Assembly: GCF_002005165.1 (NCBI RefSeq)
Contig: NZ_CP019699.1
Span: forward strand, 1-64,000
Source of the DNA: Novibacillus thermophilus
GTDB lineage: Bacteria; Bacillota; Bacilli; Thermoactinomycetales; Novibacillaceae
Direction of reading: 5' to 3'
DNA length: 64,000 bases
Positions 1-13,248 of the stretch are shown piece after piece. The notes below the pieces were generated by a model. It saw only the letters and a list, made by a program, of their open reading frames with translations. It was not told where the DNA came from and did no database searches. Both the position numbers and the translations under genes were made by a program. The stretch's first letter is position 1; each line of letters begins with the position of its first letter.

Positions 1-206
1 AGACTAGAGAAAACGTTCGTCCACAGGTGGATAATGTGCATAAATGGACCGCACTTATACACACGTTATCCCCAATGTGTATAACGAATGATCCCTTTCT
101 TTTCGCTTTTTTCCACAAATCCACAACGCTTATGACGACGATTACGACTCTTTTTTTATTTATCTAAAATAGGACATGCTTTCACTTCTCAAGGAGGGCT
201 TTATTT
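1..206. other. oriC: oriC, dnaA-dnaN intergenic part
   Basis: This stretch before dnaN holds several close matches to the DnaA box TTATCCACA. They are TTATACACA at 55-63, its inverted copy at 76-84, TTATCCCCA at 66-74, an inverted TTATCCACC at 26-34, and the weaker TTTTCCACA (109-117) and AAATCCACA (117-125). An AT-rich stretch with seven consecutive T residues follows at about 150-174 and could be the unwinding element. No box is a perfect consensus match. The position immediately upstream of dnaN fits the incA/oriC arrangement of Bacillales; dnaA itself lies left of the window. Confidence 0.75.
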
Positions 207-1328
207 ATGAAATTTACGATTCCGAAACAATCCCTCGTCGACGCCGTATCGCACGTGAACATTGCGGTGTCGTCGAGAACGACTATCCCTGTCCTCACCG
301 GGATTAAACTGGAAGTAGACGAAACAGGCTGCACACTCACCGCAAGCGATTCGGACATCTCCGTCCAAGTACACGTTCCTCCAACGTCGCTCGACATTGC
401 ACATGGCGGCAAAGTCGTTCTAACCGCTCGCCTGTTCGTCGACATTGTGCGTAAATTGCCAGCAGAAACGGTTGAAGTGGAAGTAGGGGAACAGTACACG
501 ACGACGATTCGCTCAGGACAGTCGCAATTTCAGTTAAACGGTATGGACCCAGATGAATTCCCGCGCTTGCCGCAGATGCAAGGGGAGAGGACTTTCAGCG
601 TAGAAAGCAGTCTACTCAAAACGATGATCCGCCAGAGTTCGTTTTCCGTTTCTACCGTAGAGACGCGCCCCGTTTTGACAGGGGTTTTCTGGCAACTGAA
701 CGACGGGGTGTTGCGGTTTACAGCGACCGACAGTCACCGTTTGGCCCTGCGAGAGGCTCAAGTAGAAGTGGCCGGTGAGCCTCAAGTGAACGAGGCCATC
801 GTTCCGGGAAAGAGTCTCGTCGAAATGAACAAAATCCTGAAGGATGACGACCGGATGGTCGACGTCGTCCTGACAGACAATCAGCTGCTCGTGAAAACGG
901 AGAACTTGTTGTTTTACTCCCGTCTCTTAGAGGGGAACTATCCGGACACGTCCCGCATCATTCCGCAGTCCAGTAAAATGACCGCCATCCTGAACAGGGA
1001 AGACTTGTTAGGGTGTATCGAACGGGCTTCTCTTTTGACAAAAAGCGGAAAGAACAATGTGGTAAAATTAACAGCAGATGACGATCTCTTGCAAATTTCT
1101 GCAAATACGCCGGAAATCGGGAAAGTGTCAGAAACGGTTGACGTCACGGAACTCACTGGGGAAGCGCTGAAAATATCGTTTAACGCCAAATTCGTCATCG
1201 ACGCGTTGCGGGCCCTAGACAGCGAACAGGTGCGCGTATCCTTCACAGGCGCGATGGCACCGTTCGTCATCCAACCGACTGACCAAGACGCTATCCTGTA
1301 TCTCATACTGCCAGTGCGAACGTATTAA
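207..1328 (+). CDS. dnaN: DNA polymerase III beta sliding clamp
   Basis: Beta clamp: the dimeric ring that tethers the replicase to DNA and serves as docking platform for replication and repair partners. The 373 residues match the usual three-domain clamp length (B. subtilis about 378). It opens with MKFTIPKQ and ends with the conserved tail LILPVRTY. The ATG at 207 follows AAGGAGGG (191-198) at 8 nt. It lies directly after the origin boxes, the standard dnaA-dnaN order, so it is probably transcribed from dnaA outside the window. yaaA and recF follow at 20 and 11 nt, consistent with one replication and gyrase operon running to gyrA. Confidence 0.98.
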   Translation: MKFTIPKQSLVDAVSHVNIAVSSRTTIPVLTGIKLEVDETGCTLTASDSDISVQVHVPPTSLDIAHGGKVVLTARLFVDIVRKLPAETVEVEVGEQYTTTIRSGQSQFQLNGMDPDEFPRLPQMQGERTFSVESSLLKTMIRQSSFSVSTVETRPVLTGVFWQLNDGVLRFTATDSHRLALREAQVEVAGEPQVNEAIVPGKSLVEMNKILKDDDRMVDVVLTDNQLLVKTENLLFYSRLLEGNYPDTSRIIPQSSKMTAILNREDLLGCIERASLLTKSGKNNVVKLTADDDLLQISANTPEIGKVSETVDVTELTGEALKISFNAKFVIDALRALDSEQVRVSFTGAMAPFVIQPTDQDAILYLILPVRTY

Positions 1329-1348
1329 CGACTAGGAGTGACTTCGCT

Positions 1349-1567
1349 GTGGAAGAATTTGTATTGTCGGCTCCGTACATCACGTTAGGGCAACTCTTAA
1401 AACGGATGGGGATGATCGAAACGGGGGGACAGGCGAAAGCATTTTTACTGTCCGAGGACGTGCGCGTGAACGGAGAGCCTGAATCGCGGCGCGGGCGTAA
1501 ACTCATCTCAGGAGACGTCGTCTATGTTGCCGGGCAAAAGACCGTAAAAATCATCGGACAACCGTAG
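1349..1567 (+). CDS. yaaA: S4-domain RNA-binding protein YaaA
   Basis: A 72-residue protein that is essentially a single S4 RNA-binding domain, with the GQLLKRMGMIETGGQAK helix-turn core and the typical VRVNGEPESRRGRKL segment. B. subtilis YaaA is about the same length and sits in the same place between dnaN and recF. A role in ribosome maturation has been suggested for the family; nothing here tests that. I chose GTG 1349 because AGGAG (1333-1337) lies 11 nt upstream and the encoded N-terminus matches the family. Confidence 0.93.
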   Translation: MEEFVLSAPYITLGQLLKRMGMIETGGQAKAFLLSEDVRVNGEPESRRGRKLISGDVVYVAGQKTVKIIGQP

Positions 1568-1578
1568 GGGGAATTCGT

Positions 1579-2691
1579 TTGCGCGTCCACCGGCTCGTGC
1601 TCAAAAACTTTCGCAACTACGAGACCTTCGACCAGACGTTTGACCGGCAAGTGATCATCTTCCGCGGCGCCAACGCCCAGGGCAAGACGAATGTGCTGGA
1701 AGCACTGTACATGCTTTCCATCGCCAAGTCACACCGCACGAACCGGGATCGTGACTGTATTCGTTGGGGAGCCCCGTTTGCCGTGATGAAGGCGACAGTG
1801 GAGCGAAAGAGCGATCGTCACCGCCTGGAGGTGCAACTGTCTCCCAAAGGGAAAAAGGTGAAGCGAAACGGAGTGGAACAGCGGCGCCTGAGTGACTACC
1901 TCGGAACGTTAAACGCGGTCATGTTTGCGCCGGAGGACCTCTCAATTGTAAAGGGACGGCCTGAAATGCGCAGACGTTTCCTCGATATGAGCATCAGTCA
2001 AGTGACGCCCACTTACGTGCACCACTTGTCCCGCTACAACAAAGTGCTCGCTCAGCGCAACCACTTGCTCAAAAGCATGTGGCAGACGAAGGCTACTGCC
2101 CCCCTCTTAGATGTGTTAAACGAACAGCTCGTCACAGCTGGCGTACACGTCTTGTTGAAAAGAGTTGAATTTATTCGTAAAATAGAATCTTGGGCACAAG
2201 ACATCCAAGCACACATAACGAACGGTCACGAACGGTTGCAACTTTCATACCGGACATTTGTCGATGACATCGAGCAGAAAGACGAGAGTGCTTTGCGAGA
2301 GGAGTATTACGCCCTTTTGAAAAGCCGAGAAGCGAAAGAGCGTGAACGGGGATCGACGTTAATCGGCCCACACCGGGACGATGTGACGTTCACTGTGAAC
2401 GATATCGACGTGCAGACGTTCGGGTCGCAAGGACAACAGCGCACGACGGCACTGTCTTTAAAGTTAGCTGAAATAGAACTCGTATACGAAGTGATTGGAG
2501 AATACCCGATTCTCCTCTTAGACGACGTGTTGTCCGAACTTGACGTGACGAGGCAAACTCACTTGATACACTCTATCCGGGGGAAAGTGCAAACATTCGT
2601 CACGACGACGAGTACGGACGGGATCGACGAACGTACACTACGGGACGCTTCCGTTTACGATGTGGAGCGGGGAAACGTGAGGTGCGGCTGA
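1579..2691 (+). CDS. recF: DNA replication and repair protein RecF
   Basis: SMC-like ATPase that helps load RecA at single-strand gaps together with RecO and RecR (recR is at 22026-22622). It has 370 residues, the same length as B. subtilis RecF. The Walker A motif GANAQGKTN is at residues 30-38, the ABC-type signature region is FGSQGQQRTTALSL, and Walker B is ILLLDDVLSELD near residue 310. The start is a TTG at 1579 (TTG CGC GTC CAC) preceded by GGGGGAA; no better start lies nearby. The gap to yaaA is 11 bp and remB begins 1 bp after its stop, so the genes are clearly co-transcribed. Confidence 0.97.
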   Translation: MRVHRLVLKNFRNYETFDQTFDRQVIIFRGANAQGKTNVLEALYMLSIAKSHRTNRDRDCIRWGAPFAVMKATVERKSDRHRLEVQLSPKGKKVKRNGVEQRRLSDYLGTLNAVMFAPEDLSIVKGRPEMRRRFLDMSISQVTPTYVHHLSRYNKVLAQRNHLLKSMWQTKATAPLLDVLNEQLVTAGVHVLLKRVEFIRKIESWAQDIQAHITNGHERLQLSYRTFVDDIEQKDESALREEYYALLKSREAKERERGSTLIGPHRDDVTFTVNDIDVQTFGSQGQQRTTALSLKLAEIELVYEVIGEYPILLLDDVLSELDVTRQTHLIHSIRGKVQTFVTTTSTDGIDERTLRDASVYDVERGNVRCG

Positions 2692-2692
2692 C

Positions 2693-2958
2693 GTGTTTGT
2701 TCACATTGGAGGAACGAAAGTCATTCAAACTAAGGAAATTATCGCCATTTTTAACATGGATATCGAATCGACCTCACCCATTACGTGCGAATTTTTGACG
2801 AAGGCGAAGCAGAGCGGGCGCGTAGAGGTCATCAGTGGGAGAGACGAAGCGAAGTCTGTCGTTGTTACAGAAGGCTGCATCTACTATTCCCCCATATCGT
2901 CGCTAACGTTAAAACGAAGGTGTCACGTTCCCAATTACTCTCAAGCAGGTGATCCCAA

Positions 2959-2962
<4 letters not shown>
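2693..2962 (+). CDS. remB: Extracellular matrix regulator RemB
   Basis: An 89-residue protein of the RemB/YaaB family (DUF370-related), a small DNA-binding regulator of biofilm matrix genes in B. subtilis. Family features are the FVHIGG start, the [12 protein letters not shown] segment and the [20 protein letters not shown] stretch. It is slightly longer at the C-terminus than B. subtilis RemB (about 81 residues). GTG start at 2693. Its stop overlaps the TTG start of gyrB by 4 nt, which suggests translational coupling. Confidence 0.92.
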
Positions 2963-4874
<1,912 letters not shown>

Positions 4875-4901
4875 AGAAGATGGAAAGGCTGGAGTATCGT
4901 T

Positions 4902-7346
4902 ATGGCAGAAAGTAATCCACGCATTCGAGACGTGAACATTAGCCAAGAAATGCGCAATTCGTTTTTGGACTACGCCATGAGCGTCATCGTCAGCCGGGCG
5001 CTCCCGGATGTTCGGGACGGGTTAAAGCCCGTCCACCGGCGCATTTTGTACGCGATGAACGAATTGGGCATCACTCCGGACAAACCGTACAAAAAGTCGG
5101 CACGTATTGTGGGGGAAGTCATCGGGAAGTACCATCCCCACGGCGACGCGGCTGTGTACGACACTTTGGTCCGGATGGCGCAAGACTTTTCGTACCGTTA
5201 CATGCTCGTCGACGGGCACGGCAACTTCGGATCGGTCGACGGAGACGCAGCAGCGGCCATGCGTTACACAGAAGCGCGCATGTCCAAAATTTCGACTGAG
5301 CTGCTTCGAGACATCAACAAAGACACGATTGACTTCGGACCAAACTACGACGGTGAAGAGAAGGAGCCCCTCGTGCTGCCGGCGCGTTTCCCCAATTTGC
5401 TCGTCAACGGCACGTCTGGAATCGCCGTCGGCATGGCGACGAACATTCCGCCACACAATTTGGGAGAGGTCATCGACGGGGTCGTGCACTTAATCGACCA
5501 CCCGGACGCCACGTTAGAAGATGTGTGCGAATGGATCAAAGGCCCCGATTTCCCCACAGGCGCGCAAATTTTGGGGAAGAAAGGAATACGTCGCGCGTAC
5601 GCCACCGGACACGGCAGCATCGTGATGCGTGCCAAAGCGTTTGTCGAAGAGGCGAGGGGAGGCAAAAGCCGCATTGTCGTCGAAGAAATCCCGTACCAAG
5701 TGAACAAGGCCCGGTTGATTGAAAAAATTGCCGAGCTGGTGCGAGAGAAGAAAATCGAGGACATCACCGATTTGCGCGACGAGTCCGACCGGGAAGGACT
5801 CCGCATCGTCATCGAACTGCGCCGTGACGCCAACCCGCAAGTAGTACTGAACAATTTGTACAAACAGACGGCGCTGCAGATGAGCTACGGGATCAACATG
5901 CTCGCCCTTGTCGACGGACAGCCGCAAGTGATGAACTTAAAAGAAGTGCTCACCCATTACTTAGAGCACCAAAAAGTCGTCATCCGCCGCCGCACCCAGT
6001 TCGAATTAGACAAAGCTGAGGCGCGAGCCCACATTTTGGAAGGGCTCCGCGTCGCCCTCGACCACCTCGACGAAGTGATTACCCTCATTCGCTCCTCGCG
6101 CACGACGGAAGAGGCGAAAGCCGGACTCATCAACCGCTTTGAACTGTCTGAAAAGCAAGCGCAGGCGATTCTCGACATGCGCCTGCAGCGGTTGACTGGA
6201 TTAGAGCGGGAAAAAATTGAGAGTGAGTACCAAGAACTGCTACAAACGATTGCTAGATTGAGGGAGATTCTCGCTGACGAGCAAAAAATTCTCGGCGTCA
6301 TCCGGGAAGAATTGCTGGAAATTAAAGCCCAGTACGCCGATGAGCGGCGCACCCAGATTACGGTTGAAGAGAGTGAGATTGACGTCGAAGACCTCATCCC
6401 GGAAGAAGAAGTGGCGGTTTTGCTCACGCATAACGGCTACACGAAGCGCCTGCCCCTGTCCACCTATCGCAGTCAGAAGCGGGGCGGTCGCGGTGTGAGC
6501 GGGATGGGGACGAAAGAGGACGACTTCGTCGAACACTTAATTATTACGAATTCCCACAACTACATCATGTTTTTCTCCAACCGCGGGAAGGTGTACCGGC
6601 TCAAAGCGTATGAGGTGCCGGAAATGGGACGGGCCGCCCGCGGCACGCCGATCATCAATCTGATTCAAATTGAGCAGGGTGAATACATTGAAGCGGTCAT
6701 TCCGGTCAAAGACTTTGATCGTGACCGGTACTTGTTCTTCGCCACCCGTCACGGGATTGTGAAGAAAACAGCCTTGGGCGATTTTGCCAACATCCGCAAA
6801 GGAGGGCTGTTCGCCATCAATTTGCGTAACGGAGACGAATTGATCGACGTCCGGTTGACGGACGGCAGCCAGGAAATCATTATCGGCACCGCCCATGGAC
6901 AGTCCATCCGCTTCCCGGAACAAGATGTGCGGACGATGGGGCGCACCGCGACCGGTGTCAAAGGGATTACCCTCAACCGCGGCGACCACGTCGTCGGAAT
7001 GGATATTGTGAAAGAGGACGCCAACGTGCTCGTCGTGACGGAGAACGGGTACGGGAAGCGAACCCCGATGCACGAGTACCGGGTCCAAACCCGCGGTGGC
7101 AAAGGGATTAAAACACTGAATGTGACCGACCGCAACGGCCCTGTCATCGGCTTGAAAGTGATGTTGGACGACGACGATTTAATGATCGTCACGGAAATGG
7201 GCGTCATCATTCGCCAACACGTCAACGGCATTTCAGTGATGGGGCGTTACACGCAAGGGGTCAAACTGATTTCAATGAGAGCAGATGAAAAAGTGGGGAC
7301 GATTGCCAGAGTAGAAGTGACGGACAACTTGGATAACGGCGTGTGA
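4902..7346 (+). CDS. gyrA: DNA gyrase subunit A
   Basis: Breakage-reunion subunit of gyrase, 814 residues. The catalytic tyrosine is Y122 in [11 protein letters not shown]. The quinolone-determining region reads [10 protein letters not shown] at 78-87, so the residue equivalent to E. coli Ser83 is Ala (codon GCG, 5148-5150), while Asp87 is kept. The C-terminal beta-pinwheel contains the GyrA box QKRGGRG. ATG start at 4902, 27 bp after gyrB, preceded by a GGAG site. A hairpin terminator follows at once (7349-7378), so this is the probable end of the dnaN-gyrA operon. Confidence 0.98.
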   Translation: MAESNPRIRDVNISQEMRNSFLDYAMSVIVSRALPDVRDGLKPVHRRILYAMNELGITPDKPYKKSARIVGEVIGKYHPHGDAAVYDTLVRMAQDFSYRYMLVDGHGNFGSVDGDAAAAMRYTEARMSKISTELLRDINKDTIDFGPNYDGEEKEPLVLPARFPNLLVNGTSGIAVGMATNIPPHNLGEVIDGVVHLIDHPDATLEDVCEWIKGPDFPTGAQILGKKGIRRAYATGHGSIVMRAKAFVEEARGGKSRIVVEEIPYQVNKARLIEKIAELVREKKIEDITDLRDESDREGLRIVIELRRDANPQVVLNNLYKQTALQMSYGINMLALVDGQPQVMNLKEVLTHYLEHQKVVIRRRTQFELDKAEARAHILEGLRVALDHLDEVITLIRSSRTTEEAKAGLINRFELSEKQAQAILDMRLQRLTGLEREKIESEYQELLQTIARLREILADEQKILGVIREELLEIKAQYADERRTQITVEESEIDVEDLIPEEEVAVLLTHNGYTKRLPLSTYRSQKRGGRGVSGMGTKEDDFVEHLIITNSHNYIMFFSNRGKVYRLKAYEVPEMGRAARGTPIINLIQIEQGEYIEAVIPVKDFDRDRYLFFATRHGIVKKTALGDFANIRKGGLFAINLRNGDELIDVRLTDGSQEIIIGTAHGQSIRFPEQDVRTMGRTATGVKGITLNRGDHVVGMDIVKEDANVLVVTENGYGKRTPMHEYRVQTRGGKGIKTLNVTDRNGPVIGLKVMLDDDDLMIVTEMGVIIRQHVNGISVMGRYTQGVKLISMRADEKVGTIARVEVTDNLDNGV

Positions 7347-7348
7347 TG

Positions 7349-7378
7349 GGCAGTCACATGAGTGGCTGCTCTTTTTTA
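7349..7378 (+). terminator. Rho-independent terminator after gyrA
   Basis: GCAGTCAC (7350-7357) pairs with GTGGCTGC (7362-7369) around an ATGA loop, and a T-rich run CTTTTTT follows. It lies 3 bp past the gyrA stop. Confidence 0.85.
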
Positions 7379-7434
7379 TTCGCATAACGAGATATTTCGG
7401 GGGAATGTTAATACGTGGAAAGGGGACGGGATAC

Positions 7435-8490
7435 ATGCCGCGCATTGCTTCAATCGGTACAGCGGTTCCACCGTACGCAGTGTCTCAAGAGAAGGCGAGG
7501 GAGTTTGCCCGTGAAATGTTCGGCCGCGCCTTTTGCGACATCGACCGCCTATTACGCGTGTTCGACAATGCGAACATTCAGAAGCGCTATTTCACTGTGC
7601 CGATGGAATGGTTTAAAGAGCACCACTCCTTTCGCGAAAAAAACGATACGTACATCCGGGCAGCGGCTGATTTGTCGGCTGAAGCAGTCGAAAGGTGCTT
7701 ATCGAGAGCTAGACTGAAAGCCCAGCAAGTCGACCACCTCATTTTCGTTTCCACGACCGGCCTTTCCACTCCGAGCATAGACGCCCTTCTCGCCAACCGG
7801 TTCAACATGTCCCGTCATCTCAAGCGGACTCCCGTATGGGGACTGGGGTGTGCCGGAGGAGCAGTCGGACTTTCAAGAGCGTACGAGTTTGCGAAGGCAT
7901 TCCCCGAAAGTCGCGTGTTGTTGGTGACCCTCGAGCTGTGCAGCCTGACCTTTCAGCGCCACGATCTATCCAAGAGCAATTTAATTGCCACGTCGCTGTT
8001 TGGCGACGGCGCTGCCGCTGTCCTCGTTTACGGCGACGACGTTGACAGCGTGACGTTCGACGGCCCGTCCGTTCTCGCCTCGATGAGCACCCTGTGGGAA
8101 GACACTGAAGACGTCATGGGGTGGGACATCGCAGACAACGGGTTAAATGTCGTCTTCTCCAAAGACATCCCCACCATCGTGAAAACGTTGATGCGCGCGA
8201 ACATGGAACAATTTTTAGCCGAGCAACAGCTGACCCTCAGTCAGATAAACCGCTTTGTCCCGCATCCGGGCGGGATGAAAGTGATTGACGCTTACGAGAA
8301 GGCATTAGGCCTTTCACCAGAACAGACAACACCGGCCAAGTCTGTCTTATCTCAATACGGAAACATGTCGTCGGCGTCCGTTTTGTTTGTGTTGGATGAA
8401 ATGATGCAGGACGGACAACCAGGCGACTACGGCATTGTGACGGCACTCGGTCCGGGTTTCAGTTCGGAACAACTGCTCTTGAGGTGGTGA
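7435..8490 (+). CDS. bcsA: Type III polyketide synthase, alkylpyrone type
   Basis: Chalcone-synthase-fold enzyme that extends long-chain acyl-CoA with malonyl-CoA, giving alkylpyrones in B. subtilis BcsA/BpsA. With the start at 7435 it has 351 residues. The Cys-His-Asn triad is visible: C139 in GLGCAGG, H277 in VPHPGGMK, N310 in QYGNMSSAS. The end GALGPGFSSE type motif (here TALGPGFSSE) is also conserved. I prefer ATG 7435 over ATG 7405 because AAAGGGGACGGG precedes it at suitable spacing and the family begins there (MPRIASIGT). A methyltransferase gene follows at 18 bp, so the two form a cassette. Its placement beside gyrA differs from B. subtilis. Confidence 0.93.
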   Translation: MPRIASIGTAVPPYAVSQEKAREFAREMFGRAFCDIDRLLRVFDNANIQKRYFTVPMEWFKEHHSFREKNDTYIRAAADLSAEAVERCLSRARLKAQQVDHLIFVSTTGLSTPSIDALLANRFNMSRHLKRTPVWGLGCAGGAVGLSRAYEFAKAFPESRVLLVTLELCSLTFQRHDLSKSNLIATSLFGDGAAAVLVYGDDVDSVTFDGPSVLASMSTLWEDTEDVMGWDIADNGLNVVFSKDIPTIVKTLMRANMEQFLAEQQLTLSQINRFVPHPGGMKVIDAYEKALGLSPEQTTPAKSVLSQYGNMSSASVLFVLDEMMQDGQPGDYGIVTALGPGFSSEQLLLRW

Positions 8491-8508
8491 CGGAGTGGAG
8501 GTAGGATT

Positions 8509-9051
8509 ATGGAACGTTTTTTTCTCATTCTAACTAGTGTCGTGTGCGTTCAGCGGATAGTTGAGCTCTTGATCGCCAAGCGCCACACCCAGTGGATGAA
8601 AGCGAGGGGAGGGAAGGAATTCGGTGCCGAACACTATCCGCTCATCGTCTTTGTTCACGTGTTGTTTTTTGTGTCCATGGCGGTTGAAGTGTTCGCGTTT
8701 AAACGGACGATGCCCTCGTGGTGGTGGGGTCCGTTTACGTTGTTTTTGATTGCGCAGCTGTTGCGGTACTGGTGTATCCGTTCGTTGGGGCGGTTTTGGA
8801 ACACGCGCATTGTCGTGTTGCCGCAGGCAAAAGTCGTGCATCGCGGCCCATACCGCTTTATGCGCCATCCGAATTACGCCGTGGTCACCCTGGAACTGTT
8901 GTCGCTACCGCTCATTTTTGGTGCTTACGTGACGTGTATCGCCATTTCTTTACTCAATATGGCCGTTTTAAAGTTTGTCCGCATTCCGGCAGAAGAACGG
9001 GCCCTTTCTGCCTTGACGAACTACAGGGAAGAATACGGAAAAAGGACGTAG
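8509..9051 (+). CDS. ypbQ: Isoprenylcysteine carboxyl methyltransferase family protein YpbQ
   Basis: A 180-residue integral membrane methyltransferase of the ICMT family, with about four hydrophobic segments and the family motif RGPYRFMRHPNYAVV followed by the E-E-R-x-L segment. The B. subtilis partner of BcsA (YpbQ/BpsB) methylates alkylpyrones to their methyl ethers, and I infer the same here from adjacency. ATG at 8509 follows a GGAGG site. The gene ends head-to-head with the minus-strand GH18 gene with no gap, and I see no terminator between them. Confidence 0.9.
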   Translation: MERFFLILTSVVCVQRIVELLIAKRHTQWMKARGGKEFGAEHYPLIVFVHVLFFVSMAVEVFAFKRTMPSWWWGPFTLFLIAQLLRYWCIRSLGRFWNTRIVVLPQAKVVHRGPYRFMRHPNYAVVTLELLSLPLIFGAYVTCIAISLLNMAVLKFVRIPAEERALSALTNYREEYGKRT

Positions 9052-10329
9052 TTACAAATATTTTCTTATGTTGAAGCGGTTGCGGAGCAGCGCCCAGTTC
9101 TGCGGAAACTCCTGACCTAACACCCAGTAACTGACGCCGCGCAGGCCGTACGCTTTGACCGTGTTGAATTTCACTTCCACACTGCGGGCATCTTCAAACC
9201 AGACGACATGGGGCTGTCCTCTCTCATCGGTGTAGTAGTAAAAGGGGGATTGGGCGACAGTGTCGAATGCGATGTCTACCCGCTGTTCCACTGCTAAACG
9301 AATGGCCTGTTGCGGGCTGACGATGCGGGCCGTCGTGCCAGGCCCGTAGGGGAGTGCCCAGTCGTACCCGTACAGGGGTATCCCCATCATGATCTTGTTC
9401 CGCGGTATGACTGTGACGGCGTAGTCGAGGACGCGACGCACTTGATTGATCGGGGCAACCGCCATCGGCGGCCCGCCGGACCACCCCCACTCGTACGTCA
9501 TTAAGATGACGAAATCGACGATGGCGCCGTGTGCCGGATAGTCGTGGGCCGTGTACAACAGTCCGGTCTGTTCTGGTCCCGTTTTCGGCGCCACGGCTGT
9601 AGATATGGAGAAACCCGCTTCGCGGAAACGGGGAGCGGCACGCCGCAAAAAGGTGTTGTACTTTTCCCTGTCCTCGGGAAAAACGTATTCGAAGTCAATG
9701 TTGATCCCGATGAAAAGCTTTTGACGCATAATCGACAGCAAATTTTCGATGAGGGCGTCCTGAACGGCCGAACTGTCCAGAACGGCTCTGGCCAACTCCG
9801 AGCTGAACCCTTCCTCGGTGAAATTCGTCAACACGAGCAGTGGACCGGCCTGCTCTGCCCGTGCCGCCTGAATCGCAGCGGCATCGTCCGGCTGGACGAC
9901 GGACCCGTCCGGCTGCACGCGGTAACTGAACATACTGACGTACGTCAACCAGTCGGCGACGTCAGAAACGATTGTGGCACCGCGGTCTGGACCGACAGCC
10001 GTTTCCAAGTATGCGTTGCTTTCGATGGTCGGTTGCGGTTCATCTGGTATCGTCAGCATTTGACCGGCGTAGACGAGGGACGGATCGGCGATATCGTTCG
10101 CTCGGGCTAATTGATGGACAGTCGTGCCGTAGCGGTTGGCGATCAACCACAAGCTTTCGCCTCGTTGTACAACGTGTTGCCTCGGGACGGGGATGACGAG
10201 GGCGATTCCCGGGACGAGACTCTCTGGCGCTTCAAGTTGGTTCAACGCCACAATTTGATCGACACTGACACCGTACTGCTGGCTGATGGTCCATACGCTT
10301 TCTCCAGCTCGGACAACGTGAATGTGCAC
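9052..10329 (-). CDS. LysM-LysM-GH18 spore germination lytic enzyme (YaaH/SleL type)
   Basis: A 425-residue protein with two LysM peptidoglycan-binding repeats (about 2-48 and 51-95) and a GH18 glycosidase domain. The catalytic strand reads NIDFEYV with the acid at E214. There is no signal peptide, which fits the YaaH/SleL cortex-fragment lyases delivered to the spore coat in the mother cell. The alternatives YdhD and YvbX have the same architecture, so the exact paralogue is uncertain. The GTG start at 10329 is preceded on the minus strand by AGGAGGAG. Expression is probably late-sporulation, but I could not identify a promoter. Confidence 0.9.
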   Translation of the reverse strand: MHIHVVRAGESVWTISQQYGVSVDQIVALNQLEAPESLVPGIALVIPVPRQHVVQRGESLWLIANRYGTTVHQLARANDIADPSLVYAGQMLTIPDEPQPTIESNAYLETAVGPDRGATIVSDVADWLTYVSMFSYRVQPDGSVVQPDDAAAIQAARAEQAGPLLVLTNFTEEGFSSELARAVLDSSAVQDALIENLLSIMRQKLFIGINIDFEYVFPEDREKYNTFLRRAAPRFREAGFSISTAVAPKTGPEQTGLLYTAHDYPAHGAIVDFVILMTYEWGWSGGPPMAVAPINQVRRVLDYAVTVIPRNKIMMGIPLYGYDWALPYGPGTTARIVSPQQAIRLAVEQRVDIAFDTVAQSPFYYYTDERGQPHVVWFEDARSVEVKFNTVKAYGLRGVSYWVLGQEFPQNWALLRNRFNIRKYL

Positions 10330-10501
10330 CCTGTCTCCTCCTCTGCTACACGCGTTCGCATAACACTTGCTACTTCCACTTTATTTCGAGGAGGAAGCGA
10401 GAATGCCTGTGAACGGACACTTTTTCTGGAATGGTCTCCAGACCTCTTTCCGAGCGAATGACGGTACGTGTGTCGATGCTACAGCGTATTCGACTTGCAT
10501 C

Positions 10502-13130
<2,629 letters not shown>

Positions 13131-13162
13131 CATTTGTATGCAGCAACACACTTGATTAAGAC

Positions 13163-13185
13163 GGCAGGAATATTCCTGCCTTTTC
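13163..13185 (+). terminator. Terminator after guaB
   Basis: GGCAGGAATATTCCTGCC (13163-13180) is a perfect self-complementary stem, followed by TTTTCTT. Confidence 0.8.
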
Positions 13186-13248
13186 TTGTGAACGGGGCTA
13201 TGGTACAATGTTTACGGTTTTGACGTTTTGTATTCGGAGGTGCGTGGA

